Positions 12,574 through 24,313 of a DNA stretch of 64,000 nucleotides are shown here, in pieces. A program made the position numbers and the translations under genes. The stretch comes from Varroa destructor (Eukaryota; Arthropoda; Arachnida; Mesostigmata; Varroidae). Location: positions 23,131,709 to 23,195,708 of the forward strand of contig NW_019211457.1 of NCBI RefSeq assembly GCF_002443255.2. The letters run 5' to 3'. Every line of letters begins with the position of its first letter. Position 1 is the first letter of the stretch. The notes beneath the pieces were generated by a model that saw nothing but the letters and a program-made list of their open reading frames with translations, did no database searches and was not told the DNA's origin.

Positions 12574-15500
12574 CTACCACACAGGGTTTAGCGCGTCCCC
12601 GGGTACAATCATATCACAAGCCGTTACTTGCACAACTTTAGCTGATTGTTTAGACGGGGCTGAGGAACTAAACAAGTCCAGCTTTCCACATGCAACAACG
12701 CTACCTGGAAAATTCGAGTCGATTAAGGAACCTGTCATGCCTCTCAGCATACTCACTTATTTTACAATGAAAAAGCAAAGCGTGACAAACAACTGAGATT
12801 GTTTCTAGCCTTAGTCTCGCTCGAACTAGATGTATATATCTAGCGATCCTATTTGGGCATGATCTTCGTAGAACAGTCTGTAGGGACTTATCACTGACCT
12901 TGTTTATTTTCAGGAGTAACAGGCTTGGCTTTAGGTTTTGTTTCACTGGAAATAGAGATAGTAGTTTCATCTCAATAGCTGTTCCAACGTTCGCGATTCA
13001 GGCTGTTGAGTTGTAATTTGACTGCTCTCATCACTAAGAGATCGTTATTCCAGATTAGCATGGGAAGGGACTAGCTCTCATAGTAAAAAAGCGAAAAGGT
13101 TTTATCAGCCGAGATGGGTGCTGGCAAAAGTTGACCTTTGCTAGTTTAGTTGACATTTAGCAGAGGGTAGTTGTTACGTTAACATGTCGATCGAGCCTGA
13201 AGGCCTCTAAGCTTTTACGCTACAAGGAACAGCATAGGACTCAAGCGACACGTTGTCCTGTGTTGCTACTGGCCATAGCATTTACAGCTTGCCAATATTC
13301 ATTTTATATAAGACGACACGTTTATGCCTAAAAGCTACCCAGGGTTTATTTTGATTAGTGGTGAGGACAATGCAGACTTCTGGACTCTGTTTTCCAATGG
13401 CCGCAACCATTTTTGTTTGTCTAGATTTTTTCAATTTGCCAATCGAACGTAGTCAATAATATAGTTTAATTAGGACTGAGATAATTAGGCTATTACCGCT
13501 AGTATCAATTAACATACTGATTAATTTATTAGATGTATTTATTTCAGCAGAGTTCTTATTACCAGGTTGGGCCCAGGGCTGGAATTAGAATATTCTGTCT
13601 AAAGCTTCTAACTCTGAGCTTTGCAATATGAGTCGACGCCTTTCAGAATATTTAATTAATACATTTTTTGTTATTCCTCAATGTATTACGAAGCATTTCC
13701 ACATAGTTATGAAAACTATAAGATTTCCTTGTTTCAGCTATAAAACCTTCCAAGAGCCCCACAGCTAAAACAAGCGGCTTGTTTTCTCGTGTTAAAAAAT
13801 ATCGCTATCTAGAAGATTTTTCGGCCAACTGAATTCCGTACAAATTAACAACATCGACCAAAACAAATGTTGAAATCGGGTAGCTGGCCTGTCGGGCCTG
13901 AATGGTAACAAGCAACATCACACATGTACAAAACATTTATCCACATTTGCCTGTGGACGAATAGACTCATGCTTTTATCCGTTCATTTCTCAGACATGAT
14001 TCATGTTAAGCATACATCACGAACCCTCTATCAATGCGCCATCGTTGTTCCGCCAATAAGTGGAAATTAATCTATTTAGGCCGCTTTAGAACTTATTTAA
14101 ATAAACAATATACATCGAAGACCTGATAAAACCTTGTCATTTTCTAGGACTAGCCACAAAAAATAGCATATTCAACTCAGCGATCATAGATCAAATGCGG
14201 AGCCAACAGGGTCTGTAACACCATTACATTCAGGGCTTTTTTTTCAGCATATTATCCTACAGCCGGTCGTTCACGCGCAACCGCAGTGCACTTTCTGATG
14301 ATAAAAAATACTGCACATAAAATTCTTGATAGTTATTTTTGCCAAAAATAACCCACTGTACTAATGGCTTGATCGCACAACTAGAGCCTGATCAAAGACA
14401 ATGAATGTAAGCGGTTAGAGGCGATGGAGGGGACGACTATCTAGCTTGGGACAGAGGCTTAATGTACGACATTGTGAATGCGGTTTCATGTGATACCGAC
14501 TAATATCAATAATAATAAATATCTTGATATAATATATTATATTAACGAACAAGAGAGTCAGCCGAGATACCTAGTGGACGGAGTATCACGATTGAAAACA
14601 CGTAACGCAAGCGACATCTTTTTTGCTGTCTTTTTCTTTGTACGTCAAATTGAATCGTCAATTGTTGTTACTATGGATCGCTGAAGCACTCGTATTAGTA
14701 GTTAAATTTTCGTGACCAAATGCGTATTGAATAGTTGGCCTAATGTGAATGACCTTTGCCACCAGAGAAGGGTCGTCGCCATCACCATCACGAGAGATGA
14801 TTATGCAAACGGCTGCGTCGTGTGTGAGAACGACGCTTACTCATTTATATCATATGTGGGGTGGGTATATGGGGTGTCTGATTGTAGTTACCCCTAAGCC
14901 GGACCTCCAGTTGGAGCAGAAGCAGCCGCAGCAGTAAAAACTAGTTGACTGCTCGTCTAAGCACCCCTTTGCGGTTGTCTTTCAAAAAACGACGGCACTT
15001 ACGAATGTTGCCGATGGACGTAAGAAAAGAGGCGAACCATCGTTGAACTACACACAGGCGCGCAATTTGCTCTAAAGATCACCCAACGGCTGCACTGTTG
15101 GTCATTGATAAATTAGCACCAAAATGCGCAAAAAATGTTATAGATCCGTTGTGTTGAAATCGATCAAGGTTATATACCGTAGTGAAGTAAGTAAATAAAA
15201 GCCCCTCGTCAAATTGGATTGCTTGTTAGAGTACATGTTTTAATTTCTCGCAAGGTCCTTATCACAAAAGTCCACTAGTTATACGATATAATAAAATTAG
15301 TAAGAACAATTAGGGCTGAATTTGCTATTGTTTTTATCGTGACCCTTATTTTGAAAAATGTTCTTAATATTAAGAATTAATTCTAGCTCCTATCGAAGTG
15401 CTCGAAACCAGGCAAGTTTTTTTTCGTCTAAGCCGCCGCCAAAACCTGAAGAGAATTACGGGAAATTAAATCTAGTGAATTGGCCTGTAGAATTTCCAAT

Positions 15501-16284
15501 TGAACATCAAGCCACTAAGCGGGATGAAAGATCCCTATAATCTATACGCCAGTTGTTATATCCAAATGGAATCGGGATGTCAGCTTCCTAGAATCAATGA
15601 GTTCCTCCGCTGGCTAGGTCACGACTAAAATGTGTCTCGTTGTAGGTTTCATGATCTAGGTACCCCCGTAATGATTGAAGCTAAAATGTATCACTGCTTT
15701 TTTGATAATGGACAGCGGTCAATAACAGACCAGATAAAAGTAAACTGGATAAATGTTGCAGGCTTACTAGCTATTTTGTCAAATGCATCAAATGTATCCT
15801 TAAATTAGGCTAGGCTACAGAATGTACAGCACCATATTAGACAGGCAACCTAATCCTTACTCCCAAACACTCCTATCAATGGCTCAAGCTGATGTTAAGA
15901 AAAATTCAGTTCAGTTGGAGTATATCGTCGAAAGATCAAGGCCACCCAAACGAAACATTCATTGAGAACAAAACATGCCATAAGAGTTAACTCGTCTCTG
16001 AGCGGTATTCTATGGAGTAGGGCCCCTCTTAGAACGGCGGGACGAGCTTTACTTCGCTTAGAAAATTCGTTTTCGTTCTGTGCTCATGAGCTACTTATAA
16101 GCACACGCAATGTTATCGTGTAAACGATGGGTTCTAGAGGCGGCTGTCCTAATGTATTAACATGGGAGAAGCGACGCAAAGCCCGCAGCGAGGACCGGAT
16201 GAGTGTTCCCGAAGCAAGAATATGATCAAAAGACAAATACATACGTAGCGCAGCTAAGGATAACCAAGAGGTCAGCATCATCAT
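12574..16284 (-). CDS. Hypothetical three-exon gene, 129-residue model
   Basis: Three minus-strand segments join with matching phases into one frame of 129 codons plus stop: 16095-16284 (ATG start, weak donor GTAGCT, phase 1), 15003-15071 (acceptor GATCTTTAG, strong donor GTAAGTGC, phase 1) and 12574-12704 (acceptor GAATTTTCCAG, TAG stop). The N-terminus MMMLTSWLSLAALRMYLS is signal- or anchor-like, exon 2 has a hydrophobic stretch (RWFASFLTSIGNI), and the tail is Ser/Lys/Val-rich. Exons 2 and 3 have the better support. The first donor is weak and could be wrong. No family is recognised. Confidence 0.3.
13738..13832 (+). CDS. Candidate terminal exon, unknown protein
   Basis: An excellent acceptor (GATTTCCTTGTTTCAG) is followed by a single open frame of 30 codons and TGA. 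The peptide is basic and polar: IKPSKSPTAKTSGLFSRVKK then YRYLEDFSAN. An AATAAA lies about 270 nt downstream near 14100. Upstream exons were not identified, although plus acceptors occur at 12.9 and 13.55 kb. It would sit inside the intron of the minus-strand model 12574-16284. Confidence 0.35.
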
Positions 16285-16299
16285 TGAATATATAAATGA

Positions 16300-18640
16300 A
16301 TATTAACGGCCGTTCGTTAGATCACAAGCAATTAGGACTTGATAAAGAAATCCGAATTTACCTTCATAGGCCTCACGTCCCAATAATCTATTGGGATAGA
16401 TTCAGCCAGAGCTAAAAGGCAATCAAAAGCTCTACAGGGCGTTTTTTGGGGCAAATGAACAACATACACGATACATGCTTGATCGCATTATATAATCCCT
16501 ATGATACTTTTTGTTTCAGTGAGTCTACAAGCCAGATAAGCTGCAGCTAGCTAAAATGAAAGTACAATAGACTGAGATAAGCTTTTTTTTTTTACTATAC
16601 TGTATATGAAATAGAATACATTCATATCTGCATATGTTATATATTACTTCAGAAGTTCGGAGTTATCAGGGCAGATAATGACCGCATCAGGTGAAGCGTG
16701 CGATGCCTTACATTGCAGCCGTAGCACATCTAGCAGGTAAGCTTAAAGCATAATCTTGGTCTTGGACGCTTACATATATGAAGAGTCGTCCGTTGATGTG
16801 CCGGCAGCAGTTATATTAGTGTCAGTAATAGTAAATCGGGTTCAAATATATATAACATGCATCATAAACGACAGGATACATCATAATTGATAAGCATAAT
16901 TGAAAATTGGCGTTACCCCATTAAGGTATGGATTGTCGGATAGTAATTGGCAATTGAGAGAACAACTTTGTTTTTGTGTTGATTTTAATAACATTATTAT
17001 GATTTTACAAACAAATATGATTTATTACAGAGAGATATACGCATTATCAAGCTCTCAAATCGATTCTAGCCATGAACATGAATTTACAAACCACATTGAT
17101 TTCTATTTCTTGGCTTTCTTTTTCAACTTTGCTTATCCTTTAGTCTCTTATACGCTAAACGATTTCCATAAAAATAGCGTCTACTCTTTTACTGTTTACG
17201 TGGAATCGACGTTGTTCTGTTTTTAGGTATATCAACATTCGGTCACCTATTAGATTCAAACGGCAAGCTTCTTAGCTCGCAAATGCTCCCTGTGTTCTAT
17301 GCGAAAAACTATTGACAGATCGATATTTTTGTTAAATAAAATTGTACCGCTTAAACTAGTCTTATTCGCTGATCCATGCGGTCGCCTTGAAGGAACTTCT
17401 AAGTTTTAGTTAAGCTATCACATCCATTTTGTCCTGTATTGTTTATATTTGGTTACCTGAAAATTAATTTGTATTACAATATATTATTATAACCTTAATA
17501 ATGACATAATATAATAACCTTAATAAATTTAGGTAGTAATTGTTTCAAGCGCATAACAGTAACACAGAGATGTCTCATTCTTACAAGACAATACATTGTA
17601 AGCCGTCCCTCGGCCATTAGAGTAAGCGATTTATACCTTAAGCACTGAATCTAAGCAGGATTTCAATAGAAAAACCACCTTCAAGTAGGAATAGAAAAGT
17701 TATACTTATGAATGGCATATTCAGTGCCGAAGCTATCTGAATGATAATATTTACTAAACATTTTAACGCGTTTATCATCTGCGCAATTCAAACTGCCAGG
17801 TAGGCTAAGCCTATCGTACCACGAGGCTCATCAGTGATCACTTAAAGCATTACTATGGTACTCGGCTTTCTTCCCACTATCGGTTTTGTCATAACGTCAG
17901 GCTAAGCTTTCTAATAGTGTTTCCGATTTTTTTTTTAATACCAACGTGTAAACGTAAACAGGTCGACTGGCATTCTATATTATTATTACTATTGGTAGAT
18001 AACTATGTTTCATACCCAATTTGAGGGTCTACCTTTACGAATTCGATCACATATGCTGTTTGATTCTAACAGGCTTACTTATAAGTTCGATTGTTATTGA
18101 AGTACACTGCCCTTTCGAAACGAGGTTTATCTTTAACGACCACGACGTTTATCTTTGTAAACATACACATGACATTTATTTACACTGTACATTTAGAGCA
18201 CCTATGTTCATCATTATTAACACAATAGAAGCGTGTTTGTTTTTCGGTTGTGTGCATGTCATGTATCTATATATAAATGTCATATACATTAGTGGTTCTA
18301 TTCTATACAGAGTTTTATGTGCTACAGGACTTCTCTCAGCCTCCTGCTTCGATGCACGCGGGATCGCCTAACGTTTATGGCAGAAGCTTCCATTCGGAAA
18401 AGTAGTAGCAGTAATTATCCTTCCAATAATCGCATCCGCTCACTTATGTTCATAATACGTAGACAGAGGTACTCGCGCTACTAGCTGTTGATCTACAATT
18501 CCAGCAAGGGCTACGCTCATATCTAAGAAGTAGGCAAGTCATTAACTCTTACCTGACTACATTGTATCATAATAGCGTACTATAGCGTAGCGAATAGCGT
18601 TCGAGCTACAGATCAACCTAGTAGATCTAGAATGTTAGCT
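16300..18640. other. AT-rich intergenic stretch
   Basis: Plus frames at 16900-17226 and 18021-18371 (108 and 116 codons) are open, but they are hydrophobic, biased by base composition and unlike any family I know. A direct repeat of ATAACCTTAATAA occurs twice near 17.49-17.53 kb. Confidence 0.3.
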
Positions 18641-18746
18641 CACTGACAGCGTCTAGTAGTAACAGTCTCGTTGAGATGATGATATTTCTAATGCGCATTT
18701 AACACTGCCATTGGCGTTGTGGCTGAGAGACTTCGATGGTAATCTT

Positions 18747-19433
18747 TTACCATCCTCCGCCATTTCCACCTCCTCCGGATTGCCAACCGGCTCCTCCATT
18801 CCCGCCTCCTCCAGCTTGCCAACCTGCTCCTCCATTCCCGGCTGCACCGGCCTGCCATCCACCGCCATTTCCGCTACCTCCAGCTTGCCATCCGCCTCCA
18901 CCATTGCCTCCGTTACCTCCGGCTTGCCATCCGCCGCCGCCACCATTCCCTCCGTGGCCTCCGTGGCCTCCGTGACCTGCACTGCCTCCTGCGCTCTTAA
19001 TGATGATAATCTTTGACTGGCCACCGCCTCCATGACCGCCGCTACCTGCGCTGCGTGATAAGACCTGACCACCGGCATTAGTAGTTGTGATTTTATGGAC
19101 CGACTTAATCACCTGGGTTGGTCCGGAGATCGTGTAAGTGGCGCCACTGCTTTCGCCACCATGGCCTCCGTGGCCACTCAGGCTACTGGCACCAAGCATA
19201 CGGGCGAGACCTACGGCCGATAAGGCCGCGTTGTCCTCGTCCTGGCCAGCATTACTGGTACGCGGCTCGATTACTCCAGCGCCACTAAAGTAACCGTCAC
19301 CTCCATGGTCACCACTGCCTCCGAAGCCACCCTCGTGGCCACCGCCTCCAAAGCCACCTCCACCGCCGCCACCCCCAAGAAAACCGCCATGAGCCACGGC
19401 GGTAGCAAAGGCCAACACGATGAATGCCTTCAT
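18747..19433 (-). CDS. Secreted glycine-rich protein with WQAGG repeats
   Basis: An intact single-exon gene of 228 codons. I start it at ATG 19433 because MKAFIVLAFATAVAHG is a typical signal peptide; the longer upstream frame is 5' untranslated sequence. Next come a GGGGG/GHGG-rich block, a central non-glycine segment of alternating hydrophobic and polar residues (about residues 98-140, containing TYTISGPTQVIKSVHKITTT and QSKIIIIK), and a tail of six Gly-Asn-Gly units each carrying Trp (WQAGG, WQAGA, WQSGG), the last ending at the stop. Such proteins are secreted structural components of cuticle, silk or egg coat in arthropods; the exact role here is inferred. A TATA box and initiator lie 130-160 nt upstream. 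The tail is an imprecise tandem repeat, so length polymorphism is likely. Confidence 0.85.
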   Translation of the reverse strand: MKAFIVLAFATAVAHGGFLGGGGGGGGFGGGGHEGGFGGSGDHGGDGYFSGAGVIEPRTSNAGQDEDNAALSAVGLARMLGASSLSGHGGHGGESSGATYTISGPTQVIKSVHKITTTNAGGQVLSRSAGSGGHGGGGQSKIIIIKSAGGSAGHGGHGGHGGNGGGGGWQAGGNGGNGGGGWQAGGSGNGGGWQAGAAGNGGAGWQAGGGGNGGAGWQSGGGGNGGGW

Positions 19434-19561
19434 TTGGCTAACACTGGCTATTCCTTTGTATGGGAAAGCGTCTATCGATGTTTTGAGAACTTGTTGACCT
19501 TCTGTATATGGAGGTCGGTTTGAGCGCACAGTTGTGGAAGGGACTTGAGGTATTCGGTGTT

Positions 19562-19589
19562 CTGACTCGGGGGGCCAAAGGGTTTTATA
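19562..19589 (-). promoter_or_regulatory. Core promoter of the glycine-rich gene
   Basis: On the minus strand TATAAAA (19589-19583) lies 26 nt before the A of an arthropod-type TCAG initiator (A at 19563). This predicts a 130-nt leader to the ATG at 19433. Confidence 0.55.
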
Positions 19590-19602
19590 GCGGCAGGGAT
19601 TC

Positions 19603-19628
19603 TTCTTCTTCGTCGTCGTCGTCGTCGT
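19603..19628. repeat. CTT/CGT trinucleotide tract
   Basis: TTCTTCTTCTTCGTCGTCGT and similar units just upstream of the TATA box of the glycine-rich gene. Confidence 0.6.
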
Positions 19629-19639
19629 AGACATTTGTG

Positions 19640-20400
19640 GGCGATGGTTGTGGCGTCACCCCCCGCTTTGCTACCATCGCCACGAGCGCCGATGCCACTA
19701 GCAGCAGCATCACAACGATCGCAGTGCAGAAAAATGGGAAAGGAGGAGGAAAAACGAGCAGATCCTCGAGACAAGGGGATCTAGTGGCGTCACATCAACA
19801 ACAGACGGGGGCAGAAGTCGGCAGAACAACTAACAAAAACAGCAACATTACTATATAAACGAAAACAATGACACAACCAGCAACAACAACAACGTCTGGA
19901 CAACTGCGCTATCCACATCGCCATTGTAACGTCCGCCTGAACATTTGTTCGACCGTCGCATCATAGGACGACCCCCCAACCCACGTAGTCCTTCGATCAC
20001 GTACAAAGCGCGACTACCAATTATGACAGCGGCAGCGACAACACCAAGATCAGCAACAGTAAATCTGATAACGTCAACACTGTTGCCGCCGCTGATGGCC
20101 TGCAGTGATAGAGGCTCATACAGCATCAATTTTCGCCAGACGGATTTAGCCTCACCGTACCTATTGGTGCTTAGCGATAAAACCGATTGTGATTTGTCGA
20201 CGATCCGATGCCATGAATGCTACTCGGTATTCGCAACAGATGACGACGGCTGTGGGGATAGAGGCAGCCAGGAGCGTAGCAGTGGACAAGGTGAACTGGC
20301 ACCAACATTCCCCGTAGCTTTTATGCTTCAAGTTCATCATCACTATATCGAGCCAACTATCCCGCCCCTGAACCCCTGACTGGCTGACTGTGGCCGTTGA
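19640..20400. other. GC-rich upstream region of the glycine-rich gene
   Basis: Rich in ACAACA, AGCAGC and similar trinucleotides, and open in several frames on both strands (for example plus 19945-20379 and minus 19851-20129). None has family features or clear splice context. Probably regulatory or untranslated DNA upstream of the minus-strand gene. Confidence 0.35.
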
Positions 20401-20929
20401 TCACTCCTTTGTATTCGGATTGTAAGTACTACAGTGTGCGCGGAGAAGACTCCGTGTGGCGTGATCTAGTCTGAACGGAATTCCCCGTTCAGTTTTGGCC
20501 GTTCAGGCGGTAGGCAAGCCAATGTCAGGAATCATTTTACGTCATCAGCTCGCTACTGGGTGCGCATCTGGTAATTGCATCAGCAGAATAAGCCGTAAAA
20601 GTTATAGTAGTAATGGCCACTTACCGGAGACCGCCTGTTTGATCCACCCTACCCTACGCGATTTTAGCTCAGCCGCTTTCCTTTTTTATCTGATTGAAAT
20701 TTCTTCTATTTACATGTGTTAGCAAATTCGTGTACTTCTTCTGTCGCTACATCGAATACAACTGAGCAGCCGTTCTTTAGTGAAAACTTATTGTGGACGT
20801 TACACAGACTAGTCACTAGAGGATCCTATTTTGGTCCCTATCCGTGCCCTGATCCAGCAGCTCTTGACGTGATAGCGCCATTCACTACTGATCGTGCTGA
20901 CATCGTCCCTCTGGCGTTGTAACATCGCT

Positions 20930-23070
20930 CAAGTATCCAAATGTTCCGAATAGTTCCAGACCCCGAACTCTCAACTTATTGCCACGTTAAATATCACTTT
21001 TACCACTTACCCCACAAAAAACGCAAGAAAAGTCGACGGCGAACGAAAACGTCCCAGCAAGCCAGACGCTGATGCTTAACAGCGTAAGAAGACACAGTCT
21101 AACCAAGACAAGGTTACAGACTACTCATTTAAGTGGCGAATTATAACAAAAGACCTAAAGGAATCTATTTATTACACTGCCGACATTGTGGCTGTATAGC
21201 TGCTTATATATATAGTGTATTATATTTATATATCAATTGACAGAATGCAGATGGTACGTCCTGACCTAGCAGTCTAAGATTTACTGTACAGGTTACCTAG
21301 CAGATAAGCGCAACTGACCGTTTCACTTTTTACAGTTCCTACGCAATGCATGCTACACACTAAATGTAAAGCATATATATATACATATATATATATGTTC
21401 GGTAGGTCACAGAATCTAGAATCTGCAAACCTTGAGCAAAGAGTAAAAGGAAAGACAGGAGTACAATTCAAATTATATATATATATATATGTAGCTGCTG
21501 ATACGATCGTATTTAAGTGACCCTACTTGCATAAGTCTTACGTGGTCGTTTGCAACGTGAACAAACGGTGAGGAAACTTTGCCCTCCCTTTTAGCTGATC
21601 AATGATAGAAAGAGGTATATGCATGACAACAAAATTATGTGTATATTTATATAGTTTATTATTTAATAGTACCAATATTTATTATTACTAACACAGACAA
21701 ATGCTATTTAGATACTACAGTAAATCTAAATAATCTATGGAACACTAAATCTATCCGTTAGTATAACACTACGAAAACCTCGCTATTCACGTATCGGCTA
21801 TGCTTATGTATATGCTCTTCGAGGGGAAGTTATATACGTTTTAAAGGGACGACTAACTCTATCAATGGACTGAATATAAAAAAAAACTCGCTCCCCTAAA
21901 AGAGTCGTCAATACTACAATCCGTTCAAGTTATCCCTCTGGCGACATAATAGTCTGGCACGGATAGGATTATCAGAATATTTACGAATAATACCTTAATG
22001 TAAGTCAGTCATTACCCCTATTTTACTACCTCTAAAGGATACGTTAAATTACAACCGAGATGTCTAGCGCAATCTCGGGATCCGATGTCGACTAAACGGC
22101 GACTCATTAGGACTTCTACCTGCTACACAACACATTTATTCATCTATCTATAGATCGCCGATTCGTTCTGTATTTGTCGCTATCTAACCACAACTCAAAT
22201 ATTGGCCATCGTCTCTTCTTACGATCTTGTTTACGGAATACCCCTTTTTTTCTTGCTCTTGAAATTCTAAGCACTGTATTATATAAATAGTAAAAAAATC
22301 CGTATACTTGACTTGCTAATATATATCCTGGCCTGTCAAAAAAGTATTGATCGTTTTTAAGTTGAAATCGAATCGACTACCTTTCTTTTTTCATGTTTTC
22401 ACCAATGTGGTGTCTGATTAAAAAAAAATAGTAAATAAGTAACCTTTGGCTCCCTTCCCCTTTGCGTCCTCTTATTAACCTAAATCAACACCACTGAGGC
22501 ATATGATAGTCTGATGGGGCAAAACCTGGGCTACACGGTGGATGCATTGAAAATTAACATACAATTTCTCTCAATTTTTGCCAGGTTGCTAAAAATACGT
22601 ATGGCCCTCCATTGCCGTGGCGGAAAACGTTTGTTCGGTTAAATTTTTTCAATAGCTTCTTATAATCTCAGCAGTACTTGACAGAAGAGGTTCGAAACAA
22701 TCGTTTTGCTAGGCGGTGGCGGTGGCAGCAGCAGCATGTAATGCGCGATTTCTTCCTAATCGCACCGAACACATAACATCACCTCGTGCGACATTACTCT
22801 GGGCTTTGTCACAGATTTTGTAGTATATTTTTTTTCACTGACTATTATTGTCGTCTGTGATTTATTTCTCATTAGCCGTTGTCAATCGCTCTAGAAATCG
22901 TTGCGTGTCTGTAGAATTCGATGGACGGAAATCGCAGACGATCGAGCGAGCTTTTTTCTGAAAATTCGTATGGCTTTCAAGCATCGAGCTTTTATTTGCA
23001 GTCGGCCACCTTTAAATGGCTTAAAGCTATTTGATAACTGATGTTTCGCTTCAATAATTGGTCAACATTT
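20930..23070. other. AT-rich stretch with microsatellites
   Basis: Contains (TA)n tracts at 21371-21395 and 21473-21490. Two good plus acceptors (near 22584 and 22871) precede short open frames of about 26 codons each (VAKNTYGPPLPWRKTFV; VVNRSRNRCVSVEFDGRK). They could be exons, but no donors or partners were fixed. Confidence 0.3.
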
Positions 23071-23077
23071 TCCATAA

Positions 23078-23584
23078 TTGGTCAGCCCTTGCGAAGGGCA
23101 TCCTTCACGTCGAAACTTCCAAGGTGACGACGACAAAGCCATTTTTAAACCGTTCCTTCCAATAATGCATCTTAAGCATGAACAGCCCAATTTTTATGGG
23201 CACGGGCACAATTCATCGCTTTATCGTTATAACTTACAAAATAATGCATATTTTTGCAAAAAAAAGTTTCACTATCGGACTCTGAATCGAGCCATTCCAA
23301 CGATTCTAGCAGATCTACTCGAATCTGAGCTTTTAAATGGTAACAACACTGATCCAACCCGACTCAGCTATATGTCTATTATGTTAAATTTGCGGGTTGA
23401 AACGATGACATTAAGACAAAGCGCTCTGAATATTTCTGCGATTTGTTTAAGAAGTTCGACTAATAAGCAGTTGCAGCAACTACTGGCAATTTCCGTGAGC
23501 ACAAGCAAAAACATGTGGAACGGACTAAAGTTAGTGTATTGTTCTCCCTTCACTGACCCGTACAGGTTCCTCTGGGGTGAATAA
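23078..23584 (+). CDS. Open frame of unknown function
   Basis: 168 codons open on the plus strand. The first codon is TTG; the first ATG gives about 140 residues starting MHLKHEQPNFYGHGHNSS. It contains LNRAIPTILADLLESELLNG and ends FTDPYRFLWGE. No signal peptide, domain or splice context is evident, and it lies in AT-rich DNA. It could be an exon of the plus-strand gene at 24.3-28.8 kb, old transposon sequence, or chance. Confidence 0.25.
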   Translation: MVSPCEGHPSRRNFQGDDDKAIFKPFLPIMHLKHEQPNFYGHGHNSSLYRYNLQNNAYFCKKKFHYRTLNRAIPTILADLLESELLNGNNTDPTRLSYMSIMLNLRVETMTLRQSALNISAICLRSSTNKQLQQLLAISVSTSKNMWNGLKLVYCSPFTDPYRFLWGE

Positions 23585-24313
23585 GGGGCCGCAAATAATA
23601 CGGCAATCATGTTACATTAATCAAATGTCTATTGCTTTCTTTTGTCCGGTAATTAATGATCGACCCACAAGGATCTACAGGGAAAGATCTACAGGCCAAT
23701 GATATTCAGACTGGTAAAATATAACTAGGTCAAATGGAAGTATTATGCCCCGGAAGACTGTACAGTTTCGGATTGGTTTTTCGGCTATTTAAGCTTCTAA
23801 AGCTTTAAAGACGTATTCTTGTTTTTATGTAATCTTAAATGTGACGAGCTAATATTGGAACTCTATTAGGAAAACGTTCAGGCCTGGTCAATTCCGGGTC
23901 AGTACGCCATATTGCTCTGTCAGGAAATACCAATGAGAATAATTACAGTTCATCGGTTTGGTCAAAATTTTCTGTTTGACACACTTCGACATGTGTATTC
24001 GATAATAATCGACGCATAAAAATTAAATACGGCATTATCTTGTAGCGCTCACTAGTATCAAAGCCACTGAAGATAACGGCATAGTAAACAAATCGGACAA
24101 AAATGCGGTACGAAGTAAGATGACTGTTATAAAATATAGCCATTGAGTACAAAATTAACGTAAAACGTTCAACACGCGAGATTGTCCTGTTTTGTTCGAT
24201 AATTTAATTCGACACTCAATTTCGCTCTAGTGGAACGCTGAGACGTTAAAATTGCTTGATTCCAGGTATTCGTTTTGGTGAAAACCTGCTTCAGTATGGT
24301 CATCGTATTTCAG

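Noticed and set aside
18711..19016. Plus-strand Pro/Ser-rich frames opposite the glycine-rich gene
   Set aside because: They are the reverse complement of the GGN repeats; the minus gene has a signal peptide, TATA box and proper start.
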